Origin: Capsicum annuum
Taxonomy: Eukaryota; Streptophyta; Magnoliopsida; Solanales; Solanaceae
Length of the DNA stretch: 64,000 nt
Assembly: GCF_002878395.1 (NCBI RefSeq)
Contig: NC_061115.1
Location: 210,133,506-210,197,505 of the forward strand
Direction of reading: 5' to 3'
Shown: piece after piece, positions 49,553 to 61,768 of the stretch
Layout: each line of letters begins with the position of its first letter
How positions within the stretch are numbered: the first letter of the stretch is position 1
Program-made: the position numbers and the translations under genes
The notes under the pieces: generated by a model
The model's input: the letters and a program-made list of their open reading frames with translations, nothing else
Database searches by the model: none
What the model was told of the DNA's origin: nothing

Positions 49553-51609
49553 ATAAGAATACATGCATGAGACATAATAAATGACACTAATACTGTGATA
49601 ACATAATTAATGAATCTGAATACTGATACATGACATACTGATAACTGACATGACTAATAATATGAGTGACTGTATCTGAATATAACTGATAACATGAGTG
49701 ACTGTATCTGACAGTCCTAAATCTGATGGAACTAGCTGAGTTCCATACTATATTTGAGTCGACTGTATCTGAAAGCCCTGAATTTTAAAGAACTATCTGA
49801 GTTCTTTTACTGAGACTGATTGACTATATCTGACAGTTTTTATTCTGTAACATAAAACTGTGGGAAGTAGCCATCTAACTGATATGCCCCAAAGGTGCTA
49901 TAATAGTTGAGCTAGGGTCCAATCTATGCCCTGATTAGAAGGGTGTCAATACCTCTCCACTGGTAAGGACAACATGTGAGTAACCCTCATATAACAGGTA
50001 ACTCTAGTGAGAACGGTGGGAACACTCATATAACAGGTTAAACCACCTCATCTACCCTCATATAGCAGGCTATGATATCTCAACCTATGCTGGCTACATA
50101 GTTTTGGAATGCAAGGTTTGCTCTTAAGAATCACACCCTCATATAACAGGTGAGTTCCCATCCTTGGGTTCACTCGGTGATAATTTCTACTCCCATCTGA
50201 ATAGACACTGAACATGATTTACTGAACTAAACATGGGCTAAGTTACTAAATTCTGTTGACTGAAGGAATATTACTTATATCTGACAACTAACTGAGTTCA
50301 TGAGATCATAGAGATTTTTCCTGAGTCATAAGACTGTCTGAAGTCTAAGGATTCATAGCTTGACTGAGAGTATCGTGAAAAAATGACATGGCTTTAGGCA
50401 CACAGCTAATGTTTCGGGTACAAGTACCCTCAGGACTCGATAGAAGGAACTAACAAAGCATGATTTACTTGAACACATAATTGACATCACAATCCATAAT
50501 ACATTTATTGAAGCGTTTCATCAAATATGTGATAGGCATAAACTTGTACATACATGGGGATTTCATGATATCATGCTAGTTAGGCACTTTTCCTTCATCT
50601 AGGCATTTAATCAAATATATTGTAGGCATAGTACATGTAATCATCAATGTACAACAATTAAACATCATGGTTCAATTCTAATTTCATCATTCAAGGGTTT
50701 AGTCATAGGTTTGCATGAATCTATATCTATAATAATTAAATCCACATAGAAATTATCACCCAACATGGAGTAGAATTCAATTTCTCATTTATCAACATGA
50801 ACAAGAACAGCCCAATCATGAAATCATAAAGAAAATCCATAACTTGAAGTTGGAAAAAGGTATTCTTGGACTTTATGGACGAAAGGAGTCCATGAATGAA
50901 CACTATGCATACCTTAGTTTGTGATTTTGTGAGGATTGACGGTGAAACCTTCTTGAATTTGAATACCCAATAGAAACCCTAGCTTGTTCTTGAGAGAAAA
51001 TAGTATATTTTGGGTGAAGAATGGCTAAATCACGTGTTATTGGGTTTAAATAGGGGTAGGAAATTGACCCTTTTAACCCTTGGATGCGTCTTTTAAAATT
51101 GTAAAAAAAAAATCCCAAACTGGACCTTTAGCGCGATGAGGCGCTATCGCGGTGTGTCACTAGATTTTGACAATTGAAAAATTGAGGGATGGCGCGACAC
51201 AGAGCCATCACGTTTCCACTTCCTTTGTGACTTGGAACTTTGGCGCGACATGGGAAAAATCGCGCTTAGACACTAGGAAAAGGAGAATTCTGAATTTGAG
51301 CCCTGGTGCAATGCGCCATAATTGTGGACCCCTACTGGAATTTATCAAATGTCATTTCCTCTTGTGGCGCAGTGCACCACTGACTAAAATGGCCCTGTTT
51401 TACGATGGGAACTTGAAATAGTCATAACTTCTGACCCGGTTATCGGATTTGGGCAAATCTTATGTCTATGGAAAGCTTATTGAATTTTCCATGTGATAAA
51501 AAGTGAGAATCTTAAAAATACCATGCGTATGAAAATGGATTCATATTTCAAAGCAATTTCTAACATCCTTGAGATGATTTTGAGATAAGAAAAAGGCATG
51601 GGTATTACA
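49553..51609 (-). repeat. Gypsy LTR, family A, 3' truncated, minus
   Basis: Matches the solo LTR 32713-35216 in the same orientation from its position 33270 upward, so about 560 bp of its 3' end are missing. The LTR start is at 51609 (TGTAATACCC in reverse). Its CG-rich block (51120-51400: GCGCGATGAGGCGC, GGCGCGACA) differs from the CGACGG type in the solo LTR, so it belongs to another subfamily. The frame 51167-51421 lies in this block and is not a gene. Confidence 0.8.
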
Positions 51610-52384
51610 TTATCTGAGAAACATGGCAAAGCAGAGATACTGTGTTTGTTCTAGAGTCACTCTTAATATTCTGAGTTTGGGTCAATGGGGCAACAAGTCA
51701 ATGACATTTTTCATTAGTTAAAAGCTAAATTAATGGGAAAAGTGCAAGACAAATCACCTCAAAAGCCAAAGCCACAAGCCAACCACACTGTTTTAAACTC
51801 ACAAGTTTTCTTTGTATTAAATAGGAACAGTTTCTACCTTCAAATCAAATGCTTCATAGCGCAAATATCCAAAGGTGCAATTTCTCATTTCTGCAAATGC
51901 AAGGGCAGTGTTGCTGTATAGGTTTGGTAATCACAATCATGGTAAACCTCATTATCTTGTACCTCTAAGAGACACATTCTCTTATTTTGGGTCTTTAATG
52001 TCTCATGACTAGGAGGTGCACATCCTAATTTGAGCCTTTAATCCTAAAAGATGCACTTTTTGTAAGAATCTTTCACTTTCACTCTTAAGAGAGGGACTTG
52101 TTAGTCTCAGTCATTCAATTTTACCTTCAAAAGGTGCATTTGTTGAGTAGAATCATGATTCATCTTTGCATTATGCATTGTTGCAAATAGTTGTGACTGG
52201 GTTTGATACTCGCAAAAGCTTTTGATGATAAACTAGGACAAAAAGAAAATTTAATTCCCGTTATTAGGAACTTCACTTTAGGACCCTCCTAGCAAAATGA
52301 GACTCTATTTTTCTTAAAAATGAAGTTTTCTTTATCATAATCTTTGTGTGGGATAATTTTCATTCTAGTTTTGATTTTGATTTT
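51610..52384 (+). other. Tat/Ogre-like internal 3' region
   Basis: No gypsy pol motif found. The frame 51733-51921 has no recognisable similarity. Probably spacer between the lost pol and the tandem array. Confidence 0.5.
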
Positions 52385-53013
52385 AGGAGCCTGCCTGAAG
52401 AATAGGGTGATAAAATGGCAAGTTAGGAGCCCGCTTGAAGAACAGGGTAATGAAATGCAAAGTCAGGAGCCCGCTTAAAGAACAGGGTGATGGAATTGAA
52501 AGTAAGGAGTTTGCCTGAAGAACAGGGTGAAAAAATTGAAATTTCGGAGCACGCATAAAGAACAGGGTGATGAAATTGAAAGTCAAAAGCCCGCATAAAT
52601 AATAGGGTGATGAAATTGCAACTCAGGAGCCTGCTTGAAGAACAGGGTGATGAAATTGAAAGTCAGGAGCCCGCCTGAAGAACAGGGTGATGAAAACTGC
52701 AAGTCAGGAGCCCTCCTAAAAAGCATGATGATGAAATGGCAAGTCAGGAGCCTGACTGAAGAACAGGGTGATGAAATTGAAAGTCATGAGCCTGCCTAAA
52801 GAATAGGGTGAAGAAATTATAAGTCAAGCAACAAGGTTAAGAGATTAAAAGTCAAGCAACAAGGTGAAGCAATTGAAAATCAAAAGATTAAAAAATAGCA
52901 AGTCAGGAGCCCGCTTGGAGAACAGGGTGGTGAAATTAAAAGTCAAGCAACCAGGTGAAGAAATTGTAAGTTAGGAGCCCGCCTAAAGAATAGGGTGAAG
53001 ATTTTCAAATTCA
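52385..53013 (+). repeat. 40-bp tandem array in 3' region
   Basis: About eleven consecutive units beginning AGGAGCC.GC.TGAAGAACA with GGGTGATGAAATTG inside, mostly exactly 40 bp (units start at 52385, 52425, 52465...). They are followed by shortened 23-28-bp units starting AAGCAACAAGG interleaved with full ones. Minus-strand ORFs through this array are artefacts of the 40-bp period. Tat/Ogre elements are known for such arrays before the 3' LTR. Confidence 0.9.
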
Positions 53014-53509
53014 GGTTGAAATTTTGAAGTACCACAGACAAAACATGGTCAGTTTTGGAGTTAATCTCAAACATTAAATTTTGTATGGAGAAAGAATTAT
53101 TCTCAAGTTCAATCCCAAAGAAGATCAAATCTTTTGTACATTTTTTGAAAGCATCAGAAACTCAAGTCAAGATTCCAAAAAAGCTGCATGGATGGGACTT
53201 TTGCAATTTCAGTTATCTTTTTAACTTGTAATTTTTATTTTTGATGTAATGACAGAGCCACGGACCGGAACCTCGGCAAGACCTGACTCGACTCTCCAAA
53301 TCGATATAGTCATTCTCCTTTCAATCCTTTGAGATAATTGCGACTTGACACTCACATAACTTAAGACAGGTAGAATGTCCAAAATCAAGACTTGATTGTC
53401 CTCCTTCCTTTTGTTTCTTTCTTTTAAATAATGCTTGGGACAAAATTCTGTCTCGTTGTCTACTTCTTTGTGTGAAAACACTTTGTGTTTACATACAAAG
53501 GGGGCATGA
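53014..53509 (+). other. 3' spacer and polypurine tract
   Basis: Non-coding, with the polypurine tract AAAGGGGGCATGA at 53497-53509 directly before the 3' LTR. The minus-strand frame 53221-53520 is a shadow. Confidence 0.7.
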
Positions 53510-55537
53510 TGTAGAAACATAATTTTTTCCCTCCAAAAAATTATTTTCCACCTATTTACCTTATCCTACCGTGTAACATCAACCATGTGATAATTTTCCC
53601 ACTAGAAGATAAAATAACAAACCCCTAACAAACTCAATCTCCAATATTCTTTTGATGACAAAATTAACCACTCCCCTCAATAAAATTTTAACACCTCACA
53701 TCACCACCCCACACCTTACATACCCCTATACCCCTAGGTTTCCCTCCCTCCCCTCATTTTTTTTAACAAAATACACACACCATTACATATAAGGAGACAC
53801 TAAATATACATATTTTCCTACTTACAAAACATATACCACACCACTCAGAAAAGTTTTCTCTATTTTTTATACATATGAGTAGACACTATACACATACAAA
53901 TCCATACATACATACACTAACAATACACTACACAACATATACAATACGCACACCCACACCATTCTCGAGGAATAGTCCATTTTTTCCATTTGATAAATAT
54001 ACACAAAGACACACACAGAGATCAGATTGAGAGAGTGAGAAATTAGGTGAAAACTGAGAGATAGCGCGAGAGGAGAAAAGCAAGTAAGGTAGAGAAATAG
54101 GGAAGTCCATTCCAAAGACTAGATCTCGTCGAAGATCTGACCAAAACAACTGAAACCGACGAATTCCATCTGAATTAGCTCCACCAGCTAGGATTGGTGA
54201 ACCCATTTTCCCACCTTGCATCGGTTTTTCAACTAAACTTGACCCTGTTGAGTCAGTTCCAGCAAAAACCATTGGAAAATCCATAAAATTCAGTGACCAA
54301 ATTGCAAAGCAGGCGTGGGTTTCGCCAGAGGTGAAACTATTGGTTTGTGTTGGCGAAAACAGTAAAAAGGTTTATCAAAATTAGACTGATTTCATTTTTT
54401 GTGGTCGGGGTATATCGAAGTTGGACTGATTTCATTGTTAGGGTCTAATTCGAGGTTCATAGGCGTGGATCCTATCTTTTGATTGAGTGATACTTGATTT
54501 TAATCATCAACAGAGGTCCAATTCTACTCCTTCACTCTTTTTATTTTATTATTTATCATATTCGATGCATTGAATTGAGTGTTATGGGTTTCTTGATCTT
54601 TGTTGATGATAAATAGTGGTTTGTTTTGATTCGTTGTTTGATTTCTTTGTTTATGGGTTGCATGGTGAAATGATACCTCGTTAAGAATTAAAATCATTCA
54701 TTTGAGTCAGGAATTAAAAATTGACAAAGGTGAATATTGATTAGTTTGATTCATTGATTTTTGTATGAGTTGAAATGAACACCGATTATGTTGTTGAACT
54801 TGATGGTGTCATATTTTAGGTTGAATTTGATAGGTAAATTTTAGGTTTTGGGGCAGGCAACTCGTAGGATTCTATATCATTGAATGTGTGAATGTCTGTG
54901 TTGAATGATTTCTCCACTTTTATTACATTTTATCAAATGTATTCATTCTCCGGGGAATGCTCCGATGTCACATTGCACTTATTCACCGGGGAATGCCCCG
55001 ATGTCACATTGTACATATTTATCGGGGAATGTCTCAAAACATTATGTACGCAAAGGAGGCTCATGATCAAGGCCTGAGGAACCGAGTTGACCATAGTTTA
55101 GGATTATTGTAGGCTTTTTCAATATCTTTTATTTCGGACTGTAATAATTGGATTGGATATTATGGTTTTGGATTTATTTTGGTTTGTTTATTTGTTTGTT
55201 TTGTGTGTTTTGTTGGTTTATACATTTCATAGTTTCTACTAGCCAATATATACTCTACAAAGTGACCGTGTTAGAACCACGGGACCGAGGGGTGCCTAAC
55301 ACCTTCCCCTCGATCAACAGAATTTCTTTATCAAAATCTCTATTTGTGGAGTCAAAACCATTTTGAAAAAGGATATCCAAGGGTGACTTGGCATACCCAA
55401 TTTATGCCAAGTGGTGACTTTGAGTTTTGAATATAAATAATCCTTTTCAAAAAAAAATTTCATTTTTTGTCACTTAATAATAAAAGCCCTTTTTGAACTT
55501 AAAATCTAATTTTTTTGGTTAAAAGAGGGGTGTGACA
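53510..55537 (+). repeat. Tat/Ogre-like 3' LTR
   Basis: 2028 bp, TGTAGAAACATAA to TGTGACA. About 84 bp longer than the 5' LTR, partly because the CGGGGAATGCTCCGATGTCA unit (54945-55045) is present three times against two, and partly by an insertion near 54504-54540. Confidence 0.88.
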
Positions 55538-55542
55538 AAGAG
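55538..55542. other. Target duplication AAGAG (right copy)
   Basis: Exact repeat of 44907-44911. Confidence 0.9.
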
Positions 55543-57538
55543 GATTATTTAATGAGCCACGTTCCTAGAAGTAAAATTATTTTATAGGAATTGAGCAATA
55601 GAATAATGAATAGTGAAACACAAGAACAATTTTCAAAAACCGTTATTGACATACCATTGCGTACACATAGGGGGAGAAATATCAATAGGCAAGAGGTTTC
55701 ACAAGAGCATACACTTGACATTACACTACCTCAAAGTAGTGAAGTAATATCGAGCAGCCTACAATTGTGGAGGAAAATATTTAGGGTAATATCGAGGAAC
55801 CTTTTATAGTGCAAGAAGACATTCAAGATATTTTGAATTTAGTTCAAGTAGTAGCAGATCTTGTAGTGACTAGTCATCGTAGTGGGAGAATTATTAGAAA
55901 ATCTTTACAACTTTCACTCTTGGAAGAATCGTATGATATAATACTTGAGGATCCTAATACAGAGCCTCTTATTAATGCCGAAGCACTACATGATAAAGAT
56001 GCTAAAATATGAATTGCTGCTATGAAATATGAAATGGAGTCTATGTATTCCAATCAAGTCTAGGAAATTGTAGAACTACCTACGAGAGTCAAACCCATTG
56101 GATGTAGATAGATCTATAAGAAAAAGTGAGGTGTGGATGGAAACGTGCAAACTTTTAAGGTTAGGCTTGTTGCGAAAGGGTTTACTCAAAATTAAGGAAT
56201 TAATTATGAGAAATTTTTTTTTCTGGCGGCTATGCTTAAATCCATTAGGATTCTCTTATCCATTGCTGCTCATTATGATTATGAGATTTGGAAAATGGAT
56301 GTCAAGACGGCTTCCCTAAATGAAAGTCTTTACGAGTGCATTTATATGGCACAACCAGAAGATTTCATGGAAAGTGGTAATGAAAATAAGTTTTTTAAAC
56401 TTAAGAAATCCATTTATGGTTTGAAACAAGCATCTAGAACATGGAATACTTGTTTTGACAATTCGACTAAGACAATTGGTTTTCATCAATGTGAAAATGA
56501 GTCATGAGTTTATAAAAAATGGGATGGAGACAGAGTAGCATTTTTGATTCTGTACGTAGATGGCATTTTACTCATAGGAAATAATATGAGCATATTGAAT
56601 TCTATTAAGGACTGGCTGTCCTCGCGTTTTGATATGAAAGACTTGGGAGAAACGGCTCATGTCCTTGGGATCAAGCTTATGCGAGATCACAAGCAAAAGA
56701 TATTAGGCTTATCTCAAGCACTTTATATTGATACTATTCTTGAAAGATTTAGCATGCAAAATTCCAGAAAGGGATTTCTTCCTTTTAGGAAAGGAATTAC
56801 TCTATCGATAGATCAGACATCCAAGACGATCGATGAGATAGAGAGAATGAAGGCAGTCCTTTATGCTTCATCTATATGGAGTCTTATGTATGTTATGTTG
56901 TGCACTAGACCTGATATTTGCTTTGCGGTAAGCATGGTTAGTAGATTTCAGTCTAATCTTGGGCAAGAACATTGGACTGCGGTTAAGCATATAATCAAGT
57001 ACCTTAAAAAGATTAGGGATTACATGATTGTTTTTCAATCTAGGGATCTTATACCTATTGATTATACTGATTTAGATTTTCAGTCGGATAAAGATTCTAG
57101 AAAATCTACCTCAGGATATGTGTTTACTTTAGGAGGTGAAGCCATTGTTTGGAGGAGTATCAAGCAATCATGTGTTGCTAATTCCACCATAGAAGCCAAA
57201 TATGTAGCTGCCTTTAAGGTGGCTAAAAAGGCTTTCTGGCTCGGTAACTTTTTAAAAGAGCTTGGAGTTGTTCCTTTGGTTCAAACACCACTATCACTTT
57301 ATTGTGACAATAGTGGTGCAGTTGTAATCTTGAAAGAACCACGAAGCCATAAAAAAGTAAGCATATTGAGAGAAAATATCACTTGATTTAGGATATAACT
57401 CAAAGGGTTGATGTGACAACTTTGAAGATTGAGTCGAAGAATAATTTGGCGGACCCATTCACAAAGGAATTAACCCAAAAGGTTTTTGATTAGCATGTGG
57501 AAGAAATGGGTGTTAAAATTGTGCATTCATGGTTATGA
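55543..57538 (+). pseudogene. Copia RT and RNase H
   Basis: Continues the copia polyprotein after the nested element. RT: KWMDVKTASLN (motif with the first catalytic Asp, about 56295), the YGLKQASRTWN region near 56415, and YVDGILLIGNN at about 56549. YVDD is the usual form, so the second catalytic Asp is Gly. RNase H: DLDFQSDKDSRKSTSGYVF (about 57070), IEAKYVAA (about 57190), LYCDNSGAVVI (about 57297). A long clean stretch, 56544-57386, spans the RT C-terminus to RNase H; stops lie near 56010, 56062, 56108 and 56506. The stop is at 57536. Confidence 0.88.
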
Positions 57539-57543
57539 GTCTT

Positions 57544-57553
57544 AGTGGGAGAT
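57544..57553 (+). other. Copia polypurine tract
   Basis: AGTGGGAGAT directly before the 3' LTR. Confidence 0.8.
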
Positions 57554-58958
57554 TTTTAGAATATACGATCCCATGTAAAGATAATTTATTATATTAATAA
57601 AATCTTTATTTCAATAGATCATTGCATTAACATGTATGTCCATTACTTAGGTAGTAGACAATTTTGTATATGAAAAAATTTAACTCATGCACGAAAGATT
57701 AAAATTATCAGTTCTTATAAGTTATAAATTAATGTTCACAATCAAAGATGAGGCAGGAAAAATATCTTGTTGATTGTAGCACGAGATTAAATATAATTTG
57801 ATCTTATTTAAGGGAATGGTAATATTTCAACTTCTTGTGCTAGTACATTTCATATGTATTGAACGGACCAATTAGAAATATTCGTTTATGTTCTGAATAT
57901 TAATAAATGACTTCTCTAGTCCATTACATGTACTTATATTCTTAATCTTGATATAATTATTATGATCTATGTGGTTTGGCTATTGTTTTAATCTATTAAA
58001 AAATGAGACTATTTTGTAAGTCAATATATTCCTAATAGGTCGGATGATCACAAATCACTAAGTGAAATATTAATTAGTTGATAGAACCATGTCTCGGACT
58101 TGATATAGAAGACAACCCTTTATAGTTGCTTATAAGTTTTCATGTGAAAACCCTGCAGGTGGATTTTATATCCGTCATGTGAAATAAGTTAAGCATTATA
58201 AATAAAAGATTAAATTAATCAATGAGTTAAATTTTTTAGAGAATTTAATTTAATAGATTGGTGTCGGTAATTCTAACATGGGAAGTTAAATAAGATTTAA
58301 TGGTAGATTTCAAAATTAAATCGAGGAGTGCATTTACAGATTTTTAGTGGAATAATTTATAATTTATTATGATATGATAATTCATTCATTATCGAATTAA
58401 TATTATAATTGAAAGCCTCAATTAGTAAAATATGTGGTCCCTACTATGCCTGATTAACTGATCAATTTTAAAAAGGAAAAGAATTTTTTTAAAAAGAAGT
58501 AATTTTACCGGTCTTCTATATAAAGGGACTTTAATATCAATAAACTATGTGTTAATGCCCATAAAGAGCTGAAAACGTTCTGCCCTTAATAGGTCTAATT
58601 AAGGCAAAAACGTTTTGCCCATTATAGTGTCATTAAGGCAGAAGTAATAGCCAAACAAAAACATTTGTCCTTTCTCCCCCCTTTTCAATGGAAGATTGAG
58701 ATAAATAAGGGTGGTTTTTTCAGCAAAAAGATTATCCTTTTCCAAAAAAAAAAGTCACTTGCCCACACTAGTGTTGATTAGAAGAGTTAATCAGGAAGTA
58801 GTAGAAGGTAGCAGACCTGGCAAACAAGGTGTTGAATGAATTGTGTGAAGGTTTCAAGAGGTGAGTTTTCTGATTTTTGTTTTGATTATGTTATCTAGGT
58901 CATATGTAAGTCATATTGATCCTGTAGAAGTATTGCTTCCACTATGCATGTTCAAACA
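57554..58958 (+). repeat. Copia 3' LTR
   Basis: 1405 bp, degraded ends TTTTAGAA and TTCAAACA. Lacks about 36 bp near its start that both other copies have. Confidence 0.9.
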
Positions 58959-59125
58959 TATAACAAATGTAGATGTATTCTCTTTTCTTCTCCTTTACTT
59001 AGTATAAGAAGTCACAAATGAGTGAGTCGGATTGGATATGGGCAGGTCAAACATTAATAAAACAACCAACCTCTTTAAATGGCAAATGGACGGAGTTAGG
59101 AGCCTTAATCAATGATTAAGAGCCC

Positions 59126-59538
59126 TCATACAACAACAACATACCCAGTGTATTCCCACCTACTGAGGTTTGGGGAGAGTAGAGTGTATGCAGTCTATAC
59201 CATTACTTCAGGTGAAGTAAAGAGGCTATTTTCAATAGACCCCCGGTTTAGAACCAATAACAATATAACAAACACAATACATAAATGCTTATAAACTTGT
59301 ACAGTATGAAAAATAAATTAACAATACTAGCCACAAGCTAATACTAAAATTATAAATCCGAAACCATAGACAACACTCAACACCTATGAACAATAAACTT
59401 CAGATATAAATATATACTGACACCCTCCCACCCCTTAACCCTCTATCCTAATCCGCATCCTCCACACCTTCCTATCAAGGGTCATATCCTACGTAAGTTG
59501 TAGCTGCTCTATATCATGCCTAACCACCTCCCTCCAAC
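59126..59538 (-). mobile_element. LINE fragment, 5' truncated, minus
   Basis: Absent from the left arm, which reads straight through. The plus strand begins ACAACAACAACATACCCAGTG, so the minus strand ends in a (TTG)n tail, typical of plant RTE-type LINEs and the SINEs that share their tail. The far part (AGGGTCATATCCTACG, ATCATGCCTAACCACCTCC) resembles the RT C-terminal coding region of such LINEs, read in reverse. Target duplication not clear. The frame 59112-59294 is a shadow. Confidence 0.7.
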
Positions 59539-59869
59539 ACAATGAAAATCTTTTTGCATACATCAAATTGACACTTGAATATACTTGTTATGCTCAAGGT
59601 CCATTTTTTTTTTGCGACAGTAGAAATGCTTGTTGCTCTACTTGGGAAGGAAAAAGGTAAAGTCCAGTCATTTGATATAAACAGTTTGTTCATATATTTA
59701 CTTATTTATAAACATGTAGTATTTGTGTCTGTATGATTCAAGTAGTATAGATATATATCGTCAATACATGTATCATTTTCATAAGATATTCATTTACAAA
59801 ATATAAACTATTTTTATGCTCTTAAATATATATATCAAAACTATTTTATGATCTAAAACACATACAGAA

Positions 59870-60345
59870 CACACTGCTAACATTTTTTGAAATACTTATA
59901 CAAATGAATTACTTGTTATGAAATACATATACAACTACAAATTCAAACCGTATTCACATACAAATACATAACTATTTTTCTGACCTCATATACATGTACA
60001 AATACTTAGACCCTTCAAATACTGTCATCATTCTTTGAAACACATATACAAATTCATTTATTTATTTTGAAATGCGTATACAACTGCAAATTTCAGGTCT
60101 TATTCACATACAAAATACTTAACTATTTTTTTAACATCAAATACATATACAACACAAACCCATTAAAAATACTGTTATCATTCTTTGAAATATATATACA
60201 AATTTATTTATTTGTTATGAAACACACATACAATTGTAAATTTCATATTTTATTCACCTACTAATACATAATCGTTTCTATGATATCAAATACAAATACA
60301 ACACATAGACCTACTAAGACTGTCACTATTCTTTGAAATATATAT
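59870..60345. repeat. Tandem repeats, right-arm copy
   Basis: Reverse-complement copy of the array 8369-8880, ending in a TATATATA run near 60338. It explains the repetitive frame at 60067-60264, which is not a gene. Confidence 0.7.
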
Positions 60346-60539
60346 ATATATATATATTATAATAAAATACAAATACAATTTAGTTTCTTAAGTTAGATAG
60401 ACATATTAAGAACATATTTACTTGTATTAGGATACATATACAACTACAATTGTATTAAATATATATTCGTATGCAAAAAACATAAACAAGCTTTATAGTT
60501 CTTTTGCTTCAAGTATCTCCGTCATTTTACTGAATCGTT

Positions 60540-60707
60540 TCAACGTTTTCTCTTCAATAAAAAATTAAATGTAGAATATAAAGATGATAAAACAACTAGC
60601 CAATAAAAGAAACTAGGAAGAATAAAAAGTAAATGAGAAAGATAAAAAAAGATGTGTTTAGGGGTCTGTTTAGTCTTTTTTTTTTCATGAGGAATGAGGG
60701 AGTTCAT
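60540..60707 (-). CDS. Mirror copy of small hydrophobic ORF
   Basis: Minus-strand copy of 8038-8247: 55 codons from MNSLIPHEKKKTKQ. The A-run is 10 against 7 and the T-run 7 against 4, so both indels keep the frame, and the hydrophobic segment is conserved (LLFILPSFFYWLVVL). A stop (TGA) follows KRKR, 12 codons short of the left copy's end. The TATA-like box is kept near 60750. May be a decaying duplicate or chance. Confidence 0.25.
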   Translation of the reverse strand: MNSLIPHEKKKTKQTPKHIFFYLSHLLFILPSFFYWLVVLSSLYSTFNFLLKRKR

Positions 60708-61459
60708 AGTGATCGTGGGTGGAGTTAATAAAACTTCAAGAAAAATATCCTTTTATATATGTTGTTGTATTTTTAGGCTTGATAAAGTTCAATGATGAAG
60801 AATAAAAAATGACCTCATGTACATTATTTTTTTGATGAGGTTCACATCCGTTATCGAGTGTGTGTGCGCATGGGTGAGGGAAAAGAAAAATCTGGGTGTG
60901 TTCAATTCTAAAAAAAATTAGGTAAAGAGAAAGATAAAGAGAAATATGAAAACTAAAATTTAGGAGAAAAAATTAAAAAATAGAAGAGATAAAAAGATGA
61001 AGATCAAATTGAATCTGTTGTATGTGGTGTAAATATAAATCCCTCAAGGTATTGCTATTTTGTTATTTTTGCTATCTGAAAATATTTAAGTTAAAGTATT
61101 TCTATGGGGCTTAATAAAGGGCTAATGTATTTTAAGGGGTGCAATTTTTTCATTAGAATTTTAGCATAATTAATTGCCCTGCCCTACCTCATTTAAGTCT
61201 TCCCCTGCCCTTTCCCGTTACAGGTTTGCTCTATCTTACCATGCCCCGCCTCGCCCCAATTTCTATCCCTAATTAAAAGGAAAAAAGAAAAGTTCATAGA
61301 TAGGACTGAAGAAAATTTCATAAATGAGTACTGCTCATAAAATTTATAGCCATAAATCAAACACATCGCAGGATTCAAATAGTTATTTCACAAGAAATTC
61401 AAGTAGAATATAGGTTAATGTGAATATCTGTAATAAGTATTCTTTCATCATAAAAAGTA

Positions 61460-61737
61460 GAGAAAAGACATCAAATTTCCCCTCAATTTGTTGTCAAAAT
61501 TTACTTTAGACCCTAAACTAATCTGATATTTATTTCCCCCCTTAACAACTTTTAAATGAATTAATTTCAACCTTAAAATCAAAATCTCACTCTCACAATG
61601 GAGAGTGTACTACACACGCGCCATGTCATTTCCAAATCAGTGCCATCTAAGAAATTATAATTTTTTTTTAAAAATGTAATCCCACACACATACTTTTTAT
61701 ATATTTTTTTTAAAAAAGAAAAAAAATCTATACTATT

Positions 61738-61768
<31 letters not shown>

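Larger units (their letters stand above)
44912..55537 (+). mobile_element. Tat/Ogre-like gypsy element, defective
   Basis: 10.6 kb with two LTRs, a primer site unlike the Met type, a degraded gag, a tandem-repeat 3' region and a polypurine tract, flanked by perfect AAGAG. I find no protease, RT or integrase. It is therefore non-autonomous or deleted, with a reversed gypsy LTR fragment sitting where pol might begin. The assignment rests on the primer region, gag phrases and 3' repeats I associate with Tat/Ogre elements. Confidence 0.8.
40312..58958 (+). mobile_element. Ty1/copia element, dead, with nested insertion
   Basis: Full-length element with two LTRs, primer site, gag, pol and polypurine tract, about 8 kb without the nested 10.6-kb Tat/Ogre-like element. 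Flanks are CATAA (before) and TATAA (after), a 5-bp duplication with one change. Domain order gag-PR-INT-RT-RNase H identifies the copia superfamily. All reading frames carry stops, and several catalytic residues are gone. Confidence 0.9.

Noticed and set aside
52383..52586. ORFs through the tandem array
   Set aside because: They are products of the 40-bp period on the antisense strand.
52385..53013. CRISPR-like regular repeat
   Set aside because: Units are contiguous with no unique spacers, and the setting is a plant retroelement.
60067..60264. Repetitive tyrosine-rich ORF
   Set aside because: It is a frame through degenerate tandem repeats, not kept in the left arm.
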